Part shown: one piece after another, positions 1 to 10,048 of the stretch
How positions within the stretch are numbered: position 1 is the stretch's first letter
Layout of the letters: each line of letters opens with the position of its first letter
Source: JAFGRU01 sp963665915
GTDB lineage: Bacteria > Desulfobacterota > Desulfuromonadia > Desulfuromonadales > JAAYDE01
NCBI GenBank assembly: GCA_963665915.2
Contig: CAXXSG010000007.1
Location: 1-64,000, forward strand
Direction: 5' to 3'
DNA: 64,000 nucleotides
The notes under the pieces: generated by a model
Told to the model about the DNA's origin: nothing
The model's database searches: none
What the model saw: only the letters and a program-made list of their open reading frames with translations
Position numbers and translations under genes: made by a program

Positions 1-1827
1 TATCATAGAGGGCCAGATGATGCGGGTATTTATATAGGCGAAGGAATTGCTTTAGCACATAGAAGGCTAGCAATTATTGATCTTACTGAGGCTGGCCACC
101 AACCGATGACCAATGAAGATAAATCATTATTTCTTGTATGCAATGGAGAAATTTATAATCACATTGAGTTGAGAAATGAGCTGGAAAAATCCGGGCATAC
201 CTTTTATTCCACATCAGATAGCGAGGTCATTTTACATCAGTACGAAGAGGACGGTGAAAAATGTCTTGAGAAGTTTAATGGAATGTTTGCATTTGTTTTG
301 TGGGACAGCCGTAAGAAGAAAATTTTTGCAGCTAGGGATCGCTTGGGCATTAAACCCTTATATTATTTTGAAGATAACAAGAAAATAATTTTTGCTTCTG
401 AGATTAAAGCAATTATTGAAGACCCCACAGTTCCGAGAGAAGCAGAGCCTCAAGGACTTGCCGATTATTTATTTGTCCTTCGGACCATGGGTGGCAAGAC
501 CATGTTTAAGGGGATAAAAGAAGTTGAACCCGGATACTTAGTAAATGTGGGCTTACGACAAAAAAAGGCACAAATTAAGAAATACTGGGATGTGAATTAC
601 AATTATGATTATTCCCGAAGCGATGAGGCGTTAGGGGATGAGCTTTATTCATTATTAGATGATGCTGTGAAAGTGCACTGCCGAAGTGATGCACCTCTTG
701 GTTGCCATTTAAGTGGTGGCTTGGATTCCAGTACTGTCGTGGCGTTGGCTGCTAAATATCGAGAGAAAGTGAAAACGTTTTCAATTAAATTTTCTGATGA
801 TAAGTTTATTGATGAAACGAGATACGCTAAAGCTGTTGCTCAACATGTTGGTAGTGAATATTGTGAAAACTCACCTACATCTTTAGATCTGGTTGAAATT
901 TTCCCATTTCTGGTGTGGCATATGGATACACCTATGATCACTGATGGAGGGTTTGCTTATTACACTGTCTCCAAGTTTGCCCAGCAAAGTGTAAAAGTGA
1001 CCTTAACTGGGCATGGTGGAGATGAAATATTTGCTGGCTACCCAGGTCAATTCAGGGCGGCATTTGGTAATACGGATATGTTTCAATTGAGGACAGATCC
1101 GGGGCGTGATTTTAGGTTGAGTAAGGGACAAAAGTTATTAAGATTCTTTGCAAATAAAAACCCTTTAGATTTTTATAGGTCTGTGAGAAGCAGAATTTTA
1201 AAGGCTGAAAACTCGTTTGAAGATGTTTGGGTTGATGGTCATTGTAATTTGTTGCCTGAAAAAAACATTGATCTTCATAGTGAATTTATCCGGACAATCA
1301 AGGGGTATTCACCTAGAGAGAAATATCTAAAACCGCTGTTGGAGGCCGGTACGGATCAAAAGCTTGATCGGTGTCTTTATCATGACCTTCGGTTTTATTT
1401 GCCAGGCTTGCTTCACCAGGAAGACAGGGTAAGTATGTCCGTATCAATAGAATCAAGGGTCCCATTGCTTGATTATCGGATTGTGGAGTTCCTGGCCACC
1501 GTTCCTTCAGAACAAAAAGTAAGAAATATGCGCCCCAAACACTTGCTTAGGCAGTGTGCCTCGAGGCTGTTGCCCGAAAATGTCTACAATAGAACGGATA
1601 AGTTCGCTTTTCCAGTGCCGGGTAAATTTTGGTCTTCAGAAGAAATGCGAAAAATGAAGAGGAAGATTCTCCTTTCCAAAGAAAGCATGAGCAGAGGTAT
1701 TTTTAAACAAAGTTCACTTAAAGATGCGTGTGAAAATACTTCTAATATGGCTTGGGTCATGATGAATGTTGAGTTATGGTTTAGGGTGTTTATTGACAAA
1801 AAATCTATTGATCAAGTCATTTTATAA
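1..1827 (+). CDS. asnB: asparagine synthase (glutamine-hydrolysing), 5'-truncated
   Basis: Class II amidotransferase: an N-terminal glutaminase releases ammonia, and a C-terminal ATP-pyrophosphatase domain amidates a carboxylate (aspartate in the classic enzyme). The frame is open from base 1 (YHRGPDDAG), so the start and the catalytic N-terminal Cys lie outside the window; about 608 residues remain. Visible motifs are HRGPDD, RLAIIDL, the GDGEK/NGMFAF stretch, the PP-loop SGGLDSST (about base 712) and GHGGDEIFAGY. Such asnB paralogues are routine members of exopolysaccharide/exosortase loci, where the true acceptor is often unknown and may be a sugar acid or precursor rather than aspartate. 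The next gene starts 10 bases downstream, so it is probably cotranscribed. Family assignment is certain; the physiological substrate is inference. Confidence 0.93.
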   Translation, partial: YHRGPDDAGIYIGEGIALAHRRLAIIDLTEAGHQPMTNEDKSLFLVCNGEIYNHIELRNELEKSGHTFYSTSDSEVILHQYEEDGEKCLEKFNGMFAFVLWDSRKKKIFAARDRLGIKPLYYFEDNKKIIFASEIKAIIEDPTVPREAEPQGLADYLFVLRTMGGKTMFKGIKEVEPGYLVNVGLRQKKAQIKKYWDVNYNYDYSRSDEALGDELYSLLDDAVKVHCRSDAPLGCHLSGGLDSSTVVALAAKYREKVKTFSIKFSDDKFIDETRYAKAVAQHVGSEYCENSPTSLDLVEIFPFLVWHMDTPMITDGGFAYYTVSKFAQQSVKVTLTGHGGDEIFAGYPGQFRAAFGNTDMFQLRTDPGRDFRLSKGQKLLRFFANKNPLDFYRSVRSRILKAENSFEDVWVDGHCNLLPEKNIDLHSEFIRTIKGYSPREKYLKPLLEAGTDQKLDRCLYHDLRFYLPGLLHQEDRVSMSVSIESRVPLLDYRIVEFLATVPSEQKVRNMRPKHLLRQCASRLLPENVYNRTDKFAFPVPGKFWSSEEMRKMKRKILLSKESMSRGIFKQSSLKDACENTSNMAWVMMNVELWFRVFIDKKSIDQVIL

Positions 1828-1837
1828 GCGGGATTAA

Positions 1838-3078
1838 ATGTTTTGTGAAAAAACCAAGCACAGATTAAAAGATCCTGTTTCCCTCATATTTTTTGCTTGG
1901 ACCTTCGTCCTGTTATGTCGGCCGCAGGATATTTTTCCTTTTCTGGCCCCTCTTCGACCGGCTTTGGTGATGGGGCTTCTGACTTTGACAGTTGTTTTTC
2001 TGTCCGGCAGGCGGGCCAATAGCTTTCCTTTTTTTAAGGAGCGCCAAGTCAAACTTTATGTGGCTTTACTAGTTGTAATGATACTAAGCATCCCATTTTC
2101 TATATATGCTCGCCTTTCATTCATGACTATTTTCACTCAATATATCAATAATGTGTTGTTCTTTTTTGTTTTTTATAAGGTTGTTAATTCGGTTCCAAAG
2201 CTGAACTTGTTATTATTATTGGGTTGCTTTGGAAATGGGCTTTACCTCCTGTCTGCGCTGGTTGATGGAAACTTTAGTGAAGGGCGGCTTTTTTTTGGCG
2301 GCATGTTTGATCCCAATGATTTGGCATTTTTCGCTTTGAGTTTTATCCCTCTTAACCTTCTTTTTATCTTTCGGGAAAATCCTCTCTGGGTTCGATTAGG
2401 CTGCTTTGGTGCTTTTGGAGTTGGCGTGCTGCTCATTCTAATGACCGGTTCGCGCGGCGGGTTTCTGGCATTGGTGGTGGTTGTTGCCATGTTACTCTTT
2501 GGCAAGTGGCAGACGATCAGGTTTCCTATGAAGTTAGCTTTTTTGGCTATTTGCCTGACCATCGTTAGCTTTTCGCAGATCAATTCCGAACGATTTATGA
2601 CCCTTTTGGACATCCAGGAGGATTATAACGTGCATGGTAAAGGGGGAAGGGTCGCGATTTGGGAGTTCGGTGGAAGGTTAATGTTGGAGAACCCCGTCAC
2701 TGGGGTGGGGGTCGGCTGTTTTGCTGCGGCTGTTGGCAGAGACCGGGAACACAGGGGGGCGGTCATTTTGGCTTGGCAAACAGCTCACAACTCATTGGTG
2801 CAGATTGGTGGGGGAGACTGGCATCATCGGCTTGGTTTTATTTTCGTTTGTTAAGTTATAACGCTCTGGGGATTTTTCACCGGGTTAAAAAAAGGGCAGT
2901 TTCTCAGGAACTCGTCAGAATTTGCGAGATGGGGCTTCTCGGCTTTGTCGGCATGTTTACTGCCGCCATGTTTTTGAGCCAGGCCTATTCTTTGTACTGG
3001 GTGTTTTATGTGGCCTTTTCCGCCGTGGCCAATCAATTGTTTGCCCAGGAAAAAACTCTTGCCGTCGAGCAGGTTTGA
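1838..3078 (+). CDS. O-antigen ligase/Wzy-like polysaccharide polymerase, frameshifted
   Basis: Hydrophobic polytopic inner-membrane protein of the O-antigen ligase/Wzy type, which would join or polymerise lipid-linked repeat units in the periplasm. The N-terminal part reads in one frame to a stop at 2854, with many membrane segments and the typical MTGSRGG and TAHNSLVQIGG signatures. The expected continuation (GETGIIGLVLF) lies in a second frame from about 2814, and the C-terminal helix-rich part (LLSYNALGIFH...) lies in a third frame ending at 3078. Both shifts are +1 and fall at a G5 run (2810-2814) and near a T4 run (2841-2844). Corrected, the protein is about 410 aa, normal for the family. 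It is either a pseudogene or carries two base over-calls; I favour the latter because flanking residues are well preserved. Confidence 0.75.
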
Positions 3079-3079
3079 G

Positions 3080-4246
3080 ATGGCAACAACCAAAATAAAA
3101 ATTGCCTATATCCTCACACCCATAACCTTCGGTGGCGCTGAGAAGGTCAGCTTGAATTTTTTGCGAGCGGTGGATCGAAACAGGTTTGACATCTGTCCGA
3201 TACTTCTCGTCCGGCCATGGGAAGATGAACCTTTTTTTGCCTCAGAAATCCGGCAACTTGAATATGCATATGTCACGGTGCCGGTTGCAACTAAGACCGA
3301 TGGCGATGTTTTGAGGGTGTTCCGGGTTATTTGGCATTTGTATTCAATTCTAAAAAAAGGATCTTATGATCTTGTACATACCCACGGTTATTTCGCTGAC
3401 ATCTGTGGGCTTTTTGTTGGAAAGATGTTGAAGATTAAGAGTGTAACAACCTGTCATGGGTTTATTGAGCATGATCTGAAATTAAATATCTACAACTTTT
3501 TAGACAAGCTGGCTTTAAGGTTTTGTGACAACATAATTGCCGTTTCGGATGGCATCAGGGATGAACTGTTTAGAAGCGGTATCAAAAAAGCCCGAATTTC
3601 AGTCATCCCAAATTCCGTTGAAACCTTTTTTGACAAAGATGCTCTGTGGACTCGTCGAGTTGAAAAGCGGAAAGCTTTGGATATTGCTCCGAAAGAGTAT
3701 GTGATCGGGTATTTGGGGCGGCTTAGTGAAGAAAAGGGGTTAAACTATTTGGTCGAAGCGGTTGCGGAACTAAAGGATACAGCAGTAAAAATTCTCCTGG
3801 TGGGAGAAGGGCCAGCCAAACTAAAGCTGGAACAAAAAGTTCAAGCTAAAGGAATTGGAAACCAAATCATATTTGCGGGGTTCAGGAGGGATGCGGGAAG
3901 TTGGCTCCCAGCCTTTGACAGCTTTGTTCTTCCTTCCTTAACTGAAGGCACTCCAATGGCTCTTCTGGAAGCTATGGCTGCAGGATTGCCCGTCATTGCA
4001 TCAGCCGTGGGGGGGGTCCCTAAAGTAGTGACTGACGGGATTAATGGAATACTTATCCCACCGGGAAATTCACAGGCAATAAGTGAAAAGATCCAGTTAC
4101 TTAAGGACAACCCCGGGCTAGGGGGGCGGCTAGGGCGGGCGGGGGCAGAAACGATCAAAGCTAAATACAGCCTTGATAGCTGGTGTCGGACGATTGAGAG
4201 TCTATATAGTGAAGCTCTGGCGTCTGGCAAAAAGGATCTTTCATAA
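3080..4246 (+). CDS. glycosyltransferase family 4
   Basis: Retaining GT-B glycosyltransferase predicted to add a sugar to a lipid-linked exopolysaccharide intermediate at the cytoplasmic face of the membrane. The N-terminal donor/acceptor region begins KIKIAYILTPITFGGAEK, with the usual glycine-rich GGAE loop. The C-terminal GT4 domain has IGYLGRLSEEKGL, LVGEGP and the E-x7-E nucleotide-sugar motif in PSLTEGTPMALLEAMAAGLPVIAS. I chose the ATG at 3080, directly after the stop of the preceding gene, over an in-frame upstream codon at 3008 because the earlier 24 residues are shadow sequence of that gene. About 388 aa, typical length. The sugar cannot be deduced. It overlaps the next start (ATAATG), so the two are translationally coupled. 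Confidence 0.9.
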   Translation: MATTKIKIAYILTPITFGGAEKVSLNFLRAVDRNRFDICPILLVRPWEDEPFFASEIRQLEYAYVTVPVATKTDGDVLRVFRVIWHLYSILKKGSYDLVHTHGYFADICGLFVGKMLKIKSVTTCHGFIEHDLKLNIYNFLDKLALRFCDNIIAVSDGIRDELFRSGIKKARISVIPNSVETFFDKDALWTRRVEKRKALDIAPKEYVIGYLGRLSEEKGLNYLVEAVAELKDTAVKILLVGEGPAKLKLEQKVQAKGIGNQIIFAGFRRDAGSWLPAFDSFVLPSLTEGTPMALLEAMAAGLPVIASAVGGVPKVVTDGINGILIPPGNSQAISEKIQLLKDNPGLGGRLGRAGAETIKAKYSLDSWCRTIESLYSEALASGKKDLS

Positions 4247-4803
4247 TGTTCAAGTATCTGTCCAGTTATAAGTATTTATCCAGGTATTTCTTGCTTAATG
4301 TTTTTTCTGCCCTTGTCCCGCATCCTAAGCTCCGAGCGGTCTATTTGCGATGGCTAGGCGCCAAGATTGGCAGAAACGTTCGTATAGAAAAAGTGACTTT
4401 TATCCAGGTTCAAAATTCTATCCGGAATTTGTGGTGCGCAGATAACACCTTCATCGGGACGGGAGTGATTTTGGATCTCTCGGCGCAAATCGTTCTTGAT
4501 GAATACGCAATAATAGGTCCCGGCTGTTCAATCCTGACTCATCAGGATTTTGGCGATTTCAACGGTAATTTGTTGAGCCAAATTTATAAAACCAAATACA
4601 GTGCAGTACATTTCGGAAAGAATGCAGTCATTGGTGCAGATACCACAGTCCTGGCCGGAGTTAAAGTAGGGCCCTATAGTGCGGTTGGTGCCAAGTCCCT
4701 GGTTGTTAGTGATGTCCCCGCCAAGGTTTTAGCCCTGGGAATTCCTGCCAAAGTTGTTAAAGAGCATGGCCACCTGCTTCCTTTGGGAAAGGAGTTGTCG
4801 TGA
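4246..4803 (+). CDS. hexapeptide-repeat (LbH) acyltransferase, WbbJ-like
   Basis: Left-handed beta-helix acyltransferase, probably an O-acetyltransferase of a sugar or lipid intermediate in the exopolysaccharide pathway. Hexapeptide-type turns run from about residue 45 to the end (IGRNVRIE, FIGTGVIL, AIIGPGCSI, AVIGADTTVLAGVKVG, AVGAKSLV), closing with the usual GIPAKVVKEHG tail. At 185 aa it is the normal size of WbbJ/maltose-acetyltransferase-like enzymes. A basic, hydrophobic N-terminal 35 residues precede the coil. Its ATG overlaps the stop of the GT4 gene, and its own stop overlaps the GTG start of the decarboxylase gene, so the three are likely coupled. Acceptor and acyl donor are unknown. 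Confidence 0.85.
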   Translation: MFKYLSSYKYLSRYFLLNVFSALVPHPKLRAVYLRWLGAKIGRNVRIEKVTFIQVQNSIRNLWCADNTFIGTGVILDLSAQIVLDEYAIIGPGCSILTHQDFGDFNGNLLSQIYKTKYSAVHFGKNAVIGADTTVLAGVKVGPYSAVGAKSLVVSDVPAKVLALGIPAKVVKEHGHLLPLGKELS

Positions 4804-6206
4804 AACAAAAGCTCTTTGATGTAGCTAGAGAGCATTTCATCCGCTGGTCCTTAAAAAATCAGAAAAATGCTGGTTTGCCGGATGAGCGGCTCTGGGGACT
4901 TTCTTTCAATGAGCACAACCGTCTTGCGGTTAACGGGGTTGATTCGTTGGATCTTCTCTCTACTTATGGTTCCCCGCTGTTGGTGGTAAACAGAAGAAAG
5001 TTGTTGGAGGACGCCGCCTCCATTCAAGAAGCGGTCAAGCGTTGCGGCAGGGGTTCGAAGGTCGTCTATTCCTACAAGACAAATTGCATCCCGGGTATTT
5101 TGAAGGAGATACACGAGGTAGGAATTGGTGCTGAAGTCATATCCCCTTATGAACTCTGGCTTGCAGAGAAGCTCCAGGTCCCGGGGGCAGAGATCGTCTA
5201 TAACGGTGTGAACAAGACCGAGGAAAGTTTGGTTCGGGCCATTGAATTGGAGGCCCTCTCAATTAATGTCGACGACCTGGAAGAGATTGAACGTATTGCA
5301 GCGGTTGCAGGGCGCTTGAACAAGAAGGCACGGCTTGGCATCCGCTTGGGATTTCTTGCGAAAGCTCAGTTTGGCTTGGAGATTGAGTCCGGTGAGGCGA
5401 TGGAAGCCTGCCGCAGAATCAGTAGGTATTCTGATTGTCTGGAACTAAATACCATTCATTTTTGTGTGGCAAGCAATGTTAAGGAATCAGGGATGCATAA
5501 GCATTTTGCGCTTAAATCCTTGGATTTCATTCATGCGCTCAAAAGGGAGACAGGAGCCACTATCCGTTATCTTGATCTTGGTGGTGGCATGGGGGTACCT
5601 ACCAGCAAAAACATGGATGGTATGGAATATGGATTGTATCGCCTATTTGGGTGTTTGCCCAAACCTCCAGACTCAGCGGCATTTGAGAACATCGAAAGTT
5701 TTGCCCAGAACATTAACAAGGCGGTTGAGGATTCCTGCTCTAGGCTCAACATTGAAACGCCTGCCCTTATTTTCGAACCGGGTCGGTTTGTAACCAGTCG
5801 GTGTGAATATTTGCTGATTACCGTCCTGGCACTCAAGGAAAAGAGTCGAGGTACCACATTCGCTATTACAGATGCCGGGCGGCTATCTCTCACCTTCCCC
5901 TGTGACTTCGAAAGTCATTCGGTCCTTCCCGTTATTAAAGATCAGCAGAAAGAAAAAGAACCCTACCATGTGATGGGCCGGATCTGTACTTCCGCCGATT
6001 GGATGATGAAAAATCTACTCTTACCAAAACTAAAAGCGGGGGATGCGCTTGCTGTAATGGATGCGGGCGCTTATTTTTCATCCTATTCCACAAATTTCGC
6101 CTTTCCCAGGCCTGCTATTGTGATGGTGAAAGAAGATAGTGATGTTGAGGTTATCCGCCAGGCGGAAAGTTTTGAGCATCTGGTGGCGTTGGACGGGATG
6201 GAATGA
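4800..6206 (+). CDS. PLP-dependent decarboxylase, fold type III (LysA/ornithine decarboxylase-like)
   Basis: Alanine-racemase-fold decarboxylase related to diaminopimelate decarboxylase, presumably acting on an amino acid or amino-acid conjugate. The PLP lysine is in VVYSYKTN (about residue 83), the phosphate-binding glycine loop is LDLGGGMGVP, and EPGRF and the C-terminal GRICTSADWM and DAGAY motifs are all present, so the active site looks intact. At 468 aa it is somewhat longer than housekeeping LysA (about 420 aa) and has an N-terminal extension of some 40 residues. Paralogues of this kind are a recurring part of exosortase-A loci. It starts with GTG overlapping the previous stop and overlaps the following ATP-grasp gene by 4 bases. 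The substrate is unknown; ordinary lysine synthesis is unlikely given the context. Confidence 0.87.
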   Translation: MKQKLFDVAREHFIRWSLKNQKNAGLPDERLWGLSFNEHNRLAVNGVDSLDLLSTYGSPLLVVNRRKLLEDAASIQEAVKRCGRGSKVVYSYKTNCIPGILKEIHEVGIGAEVISPYELWLAEKLQVPGAEIVYNGVNKTEESLVRAIELEALSINVDDLEEIERIAAVAGRLNKKARLGIRLGFLAKAQFGLEIESGEAMEACRRISRYSDCLELNTIHFCVASNVKESGMHKHFALKSLDFIHALKRETGATIRYLDLGGGMGVPTSKNMDGMEYGLYRLFGCLPKPPDSAAFENIESFAQNINKAVEDSCSRLNIETPALIFEPGRFVTSRCEYLLITVLALKEKSRGTTFAITDAGRLSLTFPCDFESHSVLPVIKDQQKEKEPYHVMGRICTSADWMMKNLLLPKLKAGDALAVMDAGAYFSSYSTNFAFPRPAIVMVKEDSDVEVIRQAESFEHLVALDGME

Positions 6207-7394
6207 TGCGAGTTCTTGTGACAAATGCTAAAAACCGGATCGCCTATAATATAGTACGAAGCCTTGCAGCCAAAGGCATTGAGGTTTTTTGCGCTGATTT
6301 TGTTCCTAGATCCATGTCCTTTTATTCAAAATATGCGTCCGGGTATTTTGTTTACCCATCTCCCTTCAGTGAACAGCAACAATGTGTTGAATGCCTCATT
6401 GCCAAAATCAAAGAATTGAAGATCGATGTGCTGATCCCTGTCTTTGAAGAGCTGTTTTTAGTGGCTAAATTCAGAAATGAATTTTCAGCTTGTGTAAAAA
6501 ATGGCTATTCCCGACTATCCTCAAATTCTTCTGGCTCATAATAAAGACCAATGGAAGATAATTGCAGATGAATTAAAGATTCCCGTCCCCAGAACTTATG
6601 AACTTGATAATTTGGTAAATTGTCCTGACATAATTCCTAAATTGCCCTTTCCTTTATTGATCAAACCCAAACAGGGAGGAGGAGGGTGGGGAATCCGGCA
6701 AATTGACACCTTGGCCGAGTTTGAGGAATTTTGGGCCAGTGGCAGGCACGAAGGTCTTCCCTGGGGGCGATTCCTTGTACAGGAGAAAATTGAAGGAGAA
6801 ACGCATTGTGTTGCAATGGTTTTTTGTAAAGGAGTCTTAAAGGGAAAGGTGGCATATAAGCAAATTCGGGAATATCCTGCTTTCGGTGGGCAAGCCACTT
6901 GCCGGGTAAGTCTTGAAAGTGAATTAGCTGAGGGGTATTTTCAAAAGTTAATGGAACATCTTAAATGGCACGGTGTCTGCCAAGCTGATTTTGTCGTGGA
7001 TAAAGAAACGCAGACTCCATATTTGATCGACATTAATCCTCGTTTTTGGGGGTCGCTTGCACAAGGTCTGGCCTCAGGAGTTGATTTCCCCAAATTAATT
7101 TATCAGATTGCCATGAACGGAGATGTCCAACCTGCAGAAAGTTTTAGGAAGGGCGTTGTGACCCGGTGGCTGGGCGGGGAGTTAAGAGGTTTTCCAGTTT
7201 ATTTTAAACAGGCCGAGAAAAAGATACCTTTTTTAATCGATTTTTTGTCCTTACATAACAAAACAGCCTTATGGGATGATTTTTGTTTGAGAGACCCTCT
7301 GCCGTTTTTGGCTTGGGGGGCTGATTCGTTGTACAGGTTGATTAAATACAAAAACTTTAAACCCCATGAGTCTTTAAGTGGAGTGTGGGAATAA
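6203..7394 (+). CDS. ATP-grasp carboxylate-amine ligase, frameshifted
   Basis: ATP-grasp enzyme expected to form an amide or peptide bond from a carboxylate (via acyl-phosphate) and an amine. The N-terminal pre-ATP-grasp domain (MMRVLVTNAKNRIAYNIVRSL) reads in one frame to a stop at 6541. The rest (IPDYPQILLAHNKDQWK, then KPKQGGGGWGIRQ, the VQEKIEGE lid and the metal-binding DINPRFWGS) reads in the +1 frame from about 6501 to 7394. The shift falls at an A6 run (6496-6501); removing one A restores a continuous protein of about 396 aa, the normal size. Directly downstream of a decarboxylase whose product could be an amine, it could join that amine to a carboxylate. The interruption may be a sequencing error, so I do not call it a pseudogene. 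Confidence 0.78.
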
Positions 7395-7448
7395 AATTAT
7401 TTAGGTTGATTTTGGGGCATTCAGGATTGACTAAATTGCGAGGCAAAC

Positions 7449-8924
7449 GTGAGATTGGATGAAATATTCGACAATAGAGCTTTATCTTTGGATTCTGCTC
7501 TTGCGATAAAAGAAGGCAATCGTTGCTGGAGCTATGCTGAACTTCTCGCCCGGTCTGAAGAATTTTCCGATGGCCTTATTTCTCTGGGAATAAAAAAAGG
7601 GCATCGAGTGGCTCTTATGGTTCCAAACTCAGGGGCCTTCGTCATGTCTTTTTTCGGAATTTTACGGCTGGGTGCTGTCGTTGCGCCGTTCAACCCTCAC
7701 TTTCAGGAGCAGGAGTTGAGGTTCTATCTGGAGGACACTTCGGCCTCGGCTCTGGTGGTTTCGGAAGAAACTGTGTCGCGGACAAAGGAGGTATTGAAAA
7801 AAATTAACAACCCACCAGCCCTGATCGAAGTTTTCTCCGATGGCACCTTTTCAATCCACTTGCAAGGTGAGGTGAGGGCAGCGGTAAGTGTCGACGATTC
7901 TGACCTGCCCATTTTGCATCAATATACCTCAGGTTCTACCGGCACGCCAAAGAGGGTCATTCGAACCCATAAGAAGCTGATCCGCGAACTTGAAAGTCTG
8001 TCCGGCATTTTCAAATTGAGTGAATCCGATAAATTTCTGGGTGCCGCACCCTTTTCACACGTAAATGGTTTGGTCCGGACCATGTTGACGTCGATGTTCA
8101 TTGGGGGGACGTTATTCCCTGTAAAAGACTTCAACCGCAGAGAGGTTCTGAATCTCATCACTCAGGAAAAGATCTCTTACTTCGGTGCTGTCCCTTATAT
8201 GTATATAATTCTTGCCGCGACTCCTTTGCGTGGGAATATAAATCTGACCAGTCTTCGCACGGCCTTTTCTTCCAGCGCACCCTTGCTGTCAAAAGACAAC
8301 AGAGCTTTTGCAGACAAATACGGGGTTTTCGTCAGGCAGTTGTATGGTTCCACCGAGACAGGCACCATCAGCGTCAACACCGACCCGGATGTCGAGAGAT
8401 CCCTGGAATCGGTGGGGCTCCCCCTGGATGGAATTCACATAGAAATAATTGATGAAGAAGGCCATGTTTTGCCCGTCGGAAGGCAGGGGGAGGTTGCCAT
8501 TTCCAGCCCCACGGCTATTACCAGTTATGAAAACAATCCGGAAGCAAATGCTTCAAGCTTCCAAAAGGGTTACTATCTTTCCGGCGACTTGGGTTTTAAA
8601 GATGAGAACGGGTACCTGACTCTTACCGGCAGGAAAAAATTCCTTATAAATCGGGGCGGTTACGAGGTTAACCCATTTGAAGTCGAAATGGCCGTGCTGG
8701 CTTATCCCAAGGTTAAGGAAGTCGCCGTTCTCGGCGCACCGACAAGCCATGGTGACCAGGCCATTCGGTGTGTCATTGTCACAGAGGGTCCCTGCAAGGA
8801 AGAGGAAATTGTTGAGCACTGCCGGCCAAGGATTGCTGATTACAAAATTCCAAGCATTATTGAATTTGTTAGGGAATTGCCAAAAAGCGCGACGGGCAAA
8901 ACTCTTCGAGCCAAACTGGACTGA
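7449..8924 (+). CDS. AMP-forming acyl-CoA synthetase/acyl-ACP ligase-like
   Basis: ANL-superfamily adenylating enzyme: activates a carboxylic acid as acyl-AMP and passes it to CoA or, given the acyl carrier protein encoded at 10049, possibly to a phosphopantetheine arm. Visible core motifs are YTSGSTGTPK (P-loop, about residue 158), QLYGSTETG, YLSGDLG and the hinge/C-terminal GRKKFLINRGGYEVNPFEVE. The catalytic lysine is in PKSATGKTLRAKLD near the end. 491 aa is typical of stand-alone ligases. The start is GTG at 7449; a further upstream start is limited by the preceding stop at 7394. AMP-ligases of this sort accompany exosortase-A loci. The substrate acid (fatty or amino) is not evident. Confidence 0.88.
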   Translation: MRLDEIFDNRALSLDSALAIKEGNRCWSYAELLARSEEFSDGLISLGIKKGHRVALMVPNSGAFVMSFFGILRLGAVVAPFNPHFQEQELRFYLEDTSASALVVSEETVSRTKEVLKKINNPPALIEVFSDGTFSIHLQGEVRAAVSVDDSDLPILHQYTSGSTGTPKRVIRTHKKLIRELESLSGIFKLSESDKFLGAAPFSHVNGLVRTMLTSMFIGGTLFPVKDFNRREVLNLITQEKISYFGAVPYMYIILAATPLRGNINLTSLRTAFSSSAPLLSKDNRAFADKYGVFVRQLYGSTETGTISVNTDPDVERSLESVGLPLDGIHIEIIDEEGHVLPVGRQGEVAISSPTAITSYENNPEANASSFQKGYYLSGDLGFKDENGYLTLTGRKKFLINRGGYEVNPFEVEMAVLAYPKVKEVAVLGAPTSHGDQAIRCVIVTEGPCKEEEIVEHCRPRIADYKIPSIIEFVRELPKSATGKTLRAKLD

Positions 8925-8953
8925 TAGAGTGCCTCCTGAGTTTTTCTGGCAGG

Positions 8954-10033
8954 TTGGATGCGCGCATGGCTTTCAAGCTGCTAGATAAGGCCGGTCGGAG
9001 GCTTTTCAAACATCTCAGCATCCCAAAGAAAGTGCAGATAGCCGGAGGCCATATTTTGGAAGAAAACTTATCAGAAAAACAGCAACAAAAAATCCTCCAA
9101 AATCATTCTTTGACCAATAGCAAAGATTTGGCTCATTGCATCCTTTTGGTTTTTGTCACGCTTATTTCCTGGATTGTACCTGAGAAAGGCTGGAAATTTT
9201 TTACTGCCCCACTGGCTATGATGCAATTTTTTGTTTGTCATAAAGTTGCACAATCCAGGATACATACCATCAGGAAAATCTGCGGGGATCGTATTAAAAC
9301 CCCCAGCCCCCGGAAGATTGAAATCGCCAGAATGGCAAGCCTCTTTGAGGCTCGCCTTCAGTACATGCGGGAGTATCGACCTGGCGGGTGGAAGCCTCAT
9401 TTCCATATTCACGGCAAAAAACACGTTGAAAAAAGCCTTCAGAATGGCCATGGTGCAATCTTGTGGATTGCTCCATTCCATTTTAATGAATTGGCCGTAA
9501 AAAAAGGTTTGGCGCAACATGGGTTTGACTTGACTCAACTCAGTGTATATTGGCATGGAATATCGAAAACAAGGTTTGGGTTGAAATTTTTAAACCCCAT
9601 ATGGATAAAAGCCGAAAACAAATATTTGCACGAGAGAGTTGTTATTCAGCCCGATGGTCAATTTGGGTATCTCAGGACGATAGAGAAAAAACTTCGAAAA
9701 AGCGCTTTGGTTGCAATTTCCTGCATCCCATTGGAAGGGCAGAAGGCAATTCAGCAGAAAATCCTGAACGGGACATTCCCTATTGCTCCCGGTGCTGCCA
9801 GCATGGCTTTAACAACAAAGGCTGATTTGTTGCCGGTGTTCTTACTTCAGAAATCACCGGGTGAATTCGACATAATCATTGAGGCACCAATAGATATTCC
9901 ACCAAAGAAAAATCGACATATAATCATCGATATTATTATCGAGGATTTTTCTAAACTTATTGAAGGTTATGTAATTGAAAAGCCAACGGCTTTTCGCTAT
10001 TGGGATCGTGAAAAGAATTTGGAGTTACTTTAA
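8954..10033 (+). CDS. LPLAT-like (LpxL/HtrB-related) acyltransferase
   Basis: Predicted membrane-associated acyltransferase distantly related to the lauroyl/myristoyl transferases that acylate lipid A. A hydrophobic stretch at about residues 55-95 could anchor it. The core GAILWIAPFHFNELAVKKGL corresponds to the H-x4-D/E catalytic block of LpxL, but the spacing is changed (H-F-N-E), so activity is less certain. The region PIAPGAASMALTTKADLLPVFL matches the conserved G-x-x-x-LA-x-x-x-A-x-x-x-P section. Starts possible are TTG 8954 or ATG 8966 (MAFKLLD); the latter is the more conventional codon. It sits between an AMP-ligase and an acyl carrier protein, suggesting that it moves an acyl group from the carrier to a lipid or sugar. 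About 355 aa. Confidence 0.72.
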   Translation: MDARMAFKLLDKAGRRLFKHLSIPKKVQIAGGHILEENLSEKQQQKILQNHSLTNSKDLAHCILLVFVTLISWIVPEKGWKFFTAPLAMMQFFVCHKVAQSRIHTIRKICGDRIKTPSPRKIEIARMASLFEARLQYMREYRPGGWKPHFHIHGKKHVEKSLQNGHGAILWIAPFHFNELAVKKGLAQHGFDLTQLSVYWHGISKTRFGLKFLNPIWIKAENKYLHERVVIQPDGQFGYLRTIEKKLRKSALVAISCIPLEGQKAIQQKILNGTFPIAPGAASMALTTKADLLPVFLLQKSPGEFDIIIEAPIDIPPKKNRHIIIDIIIEDFSKLIEGYVIEKPTAFRYWDREKNLELL

Positions 10034-10048
10034 TCATTAGCGCTTCTT

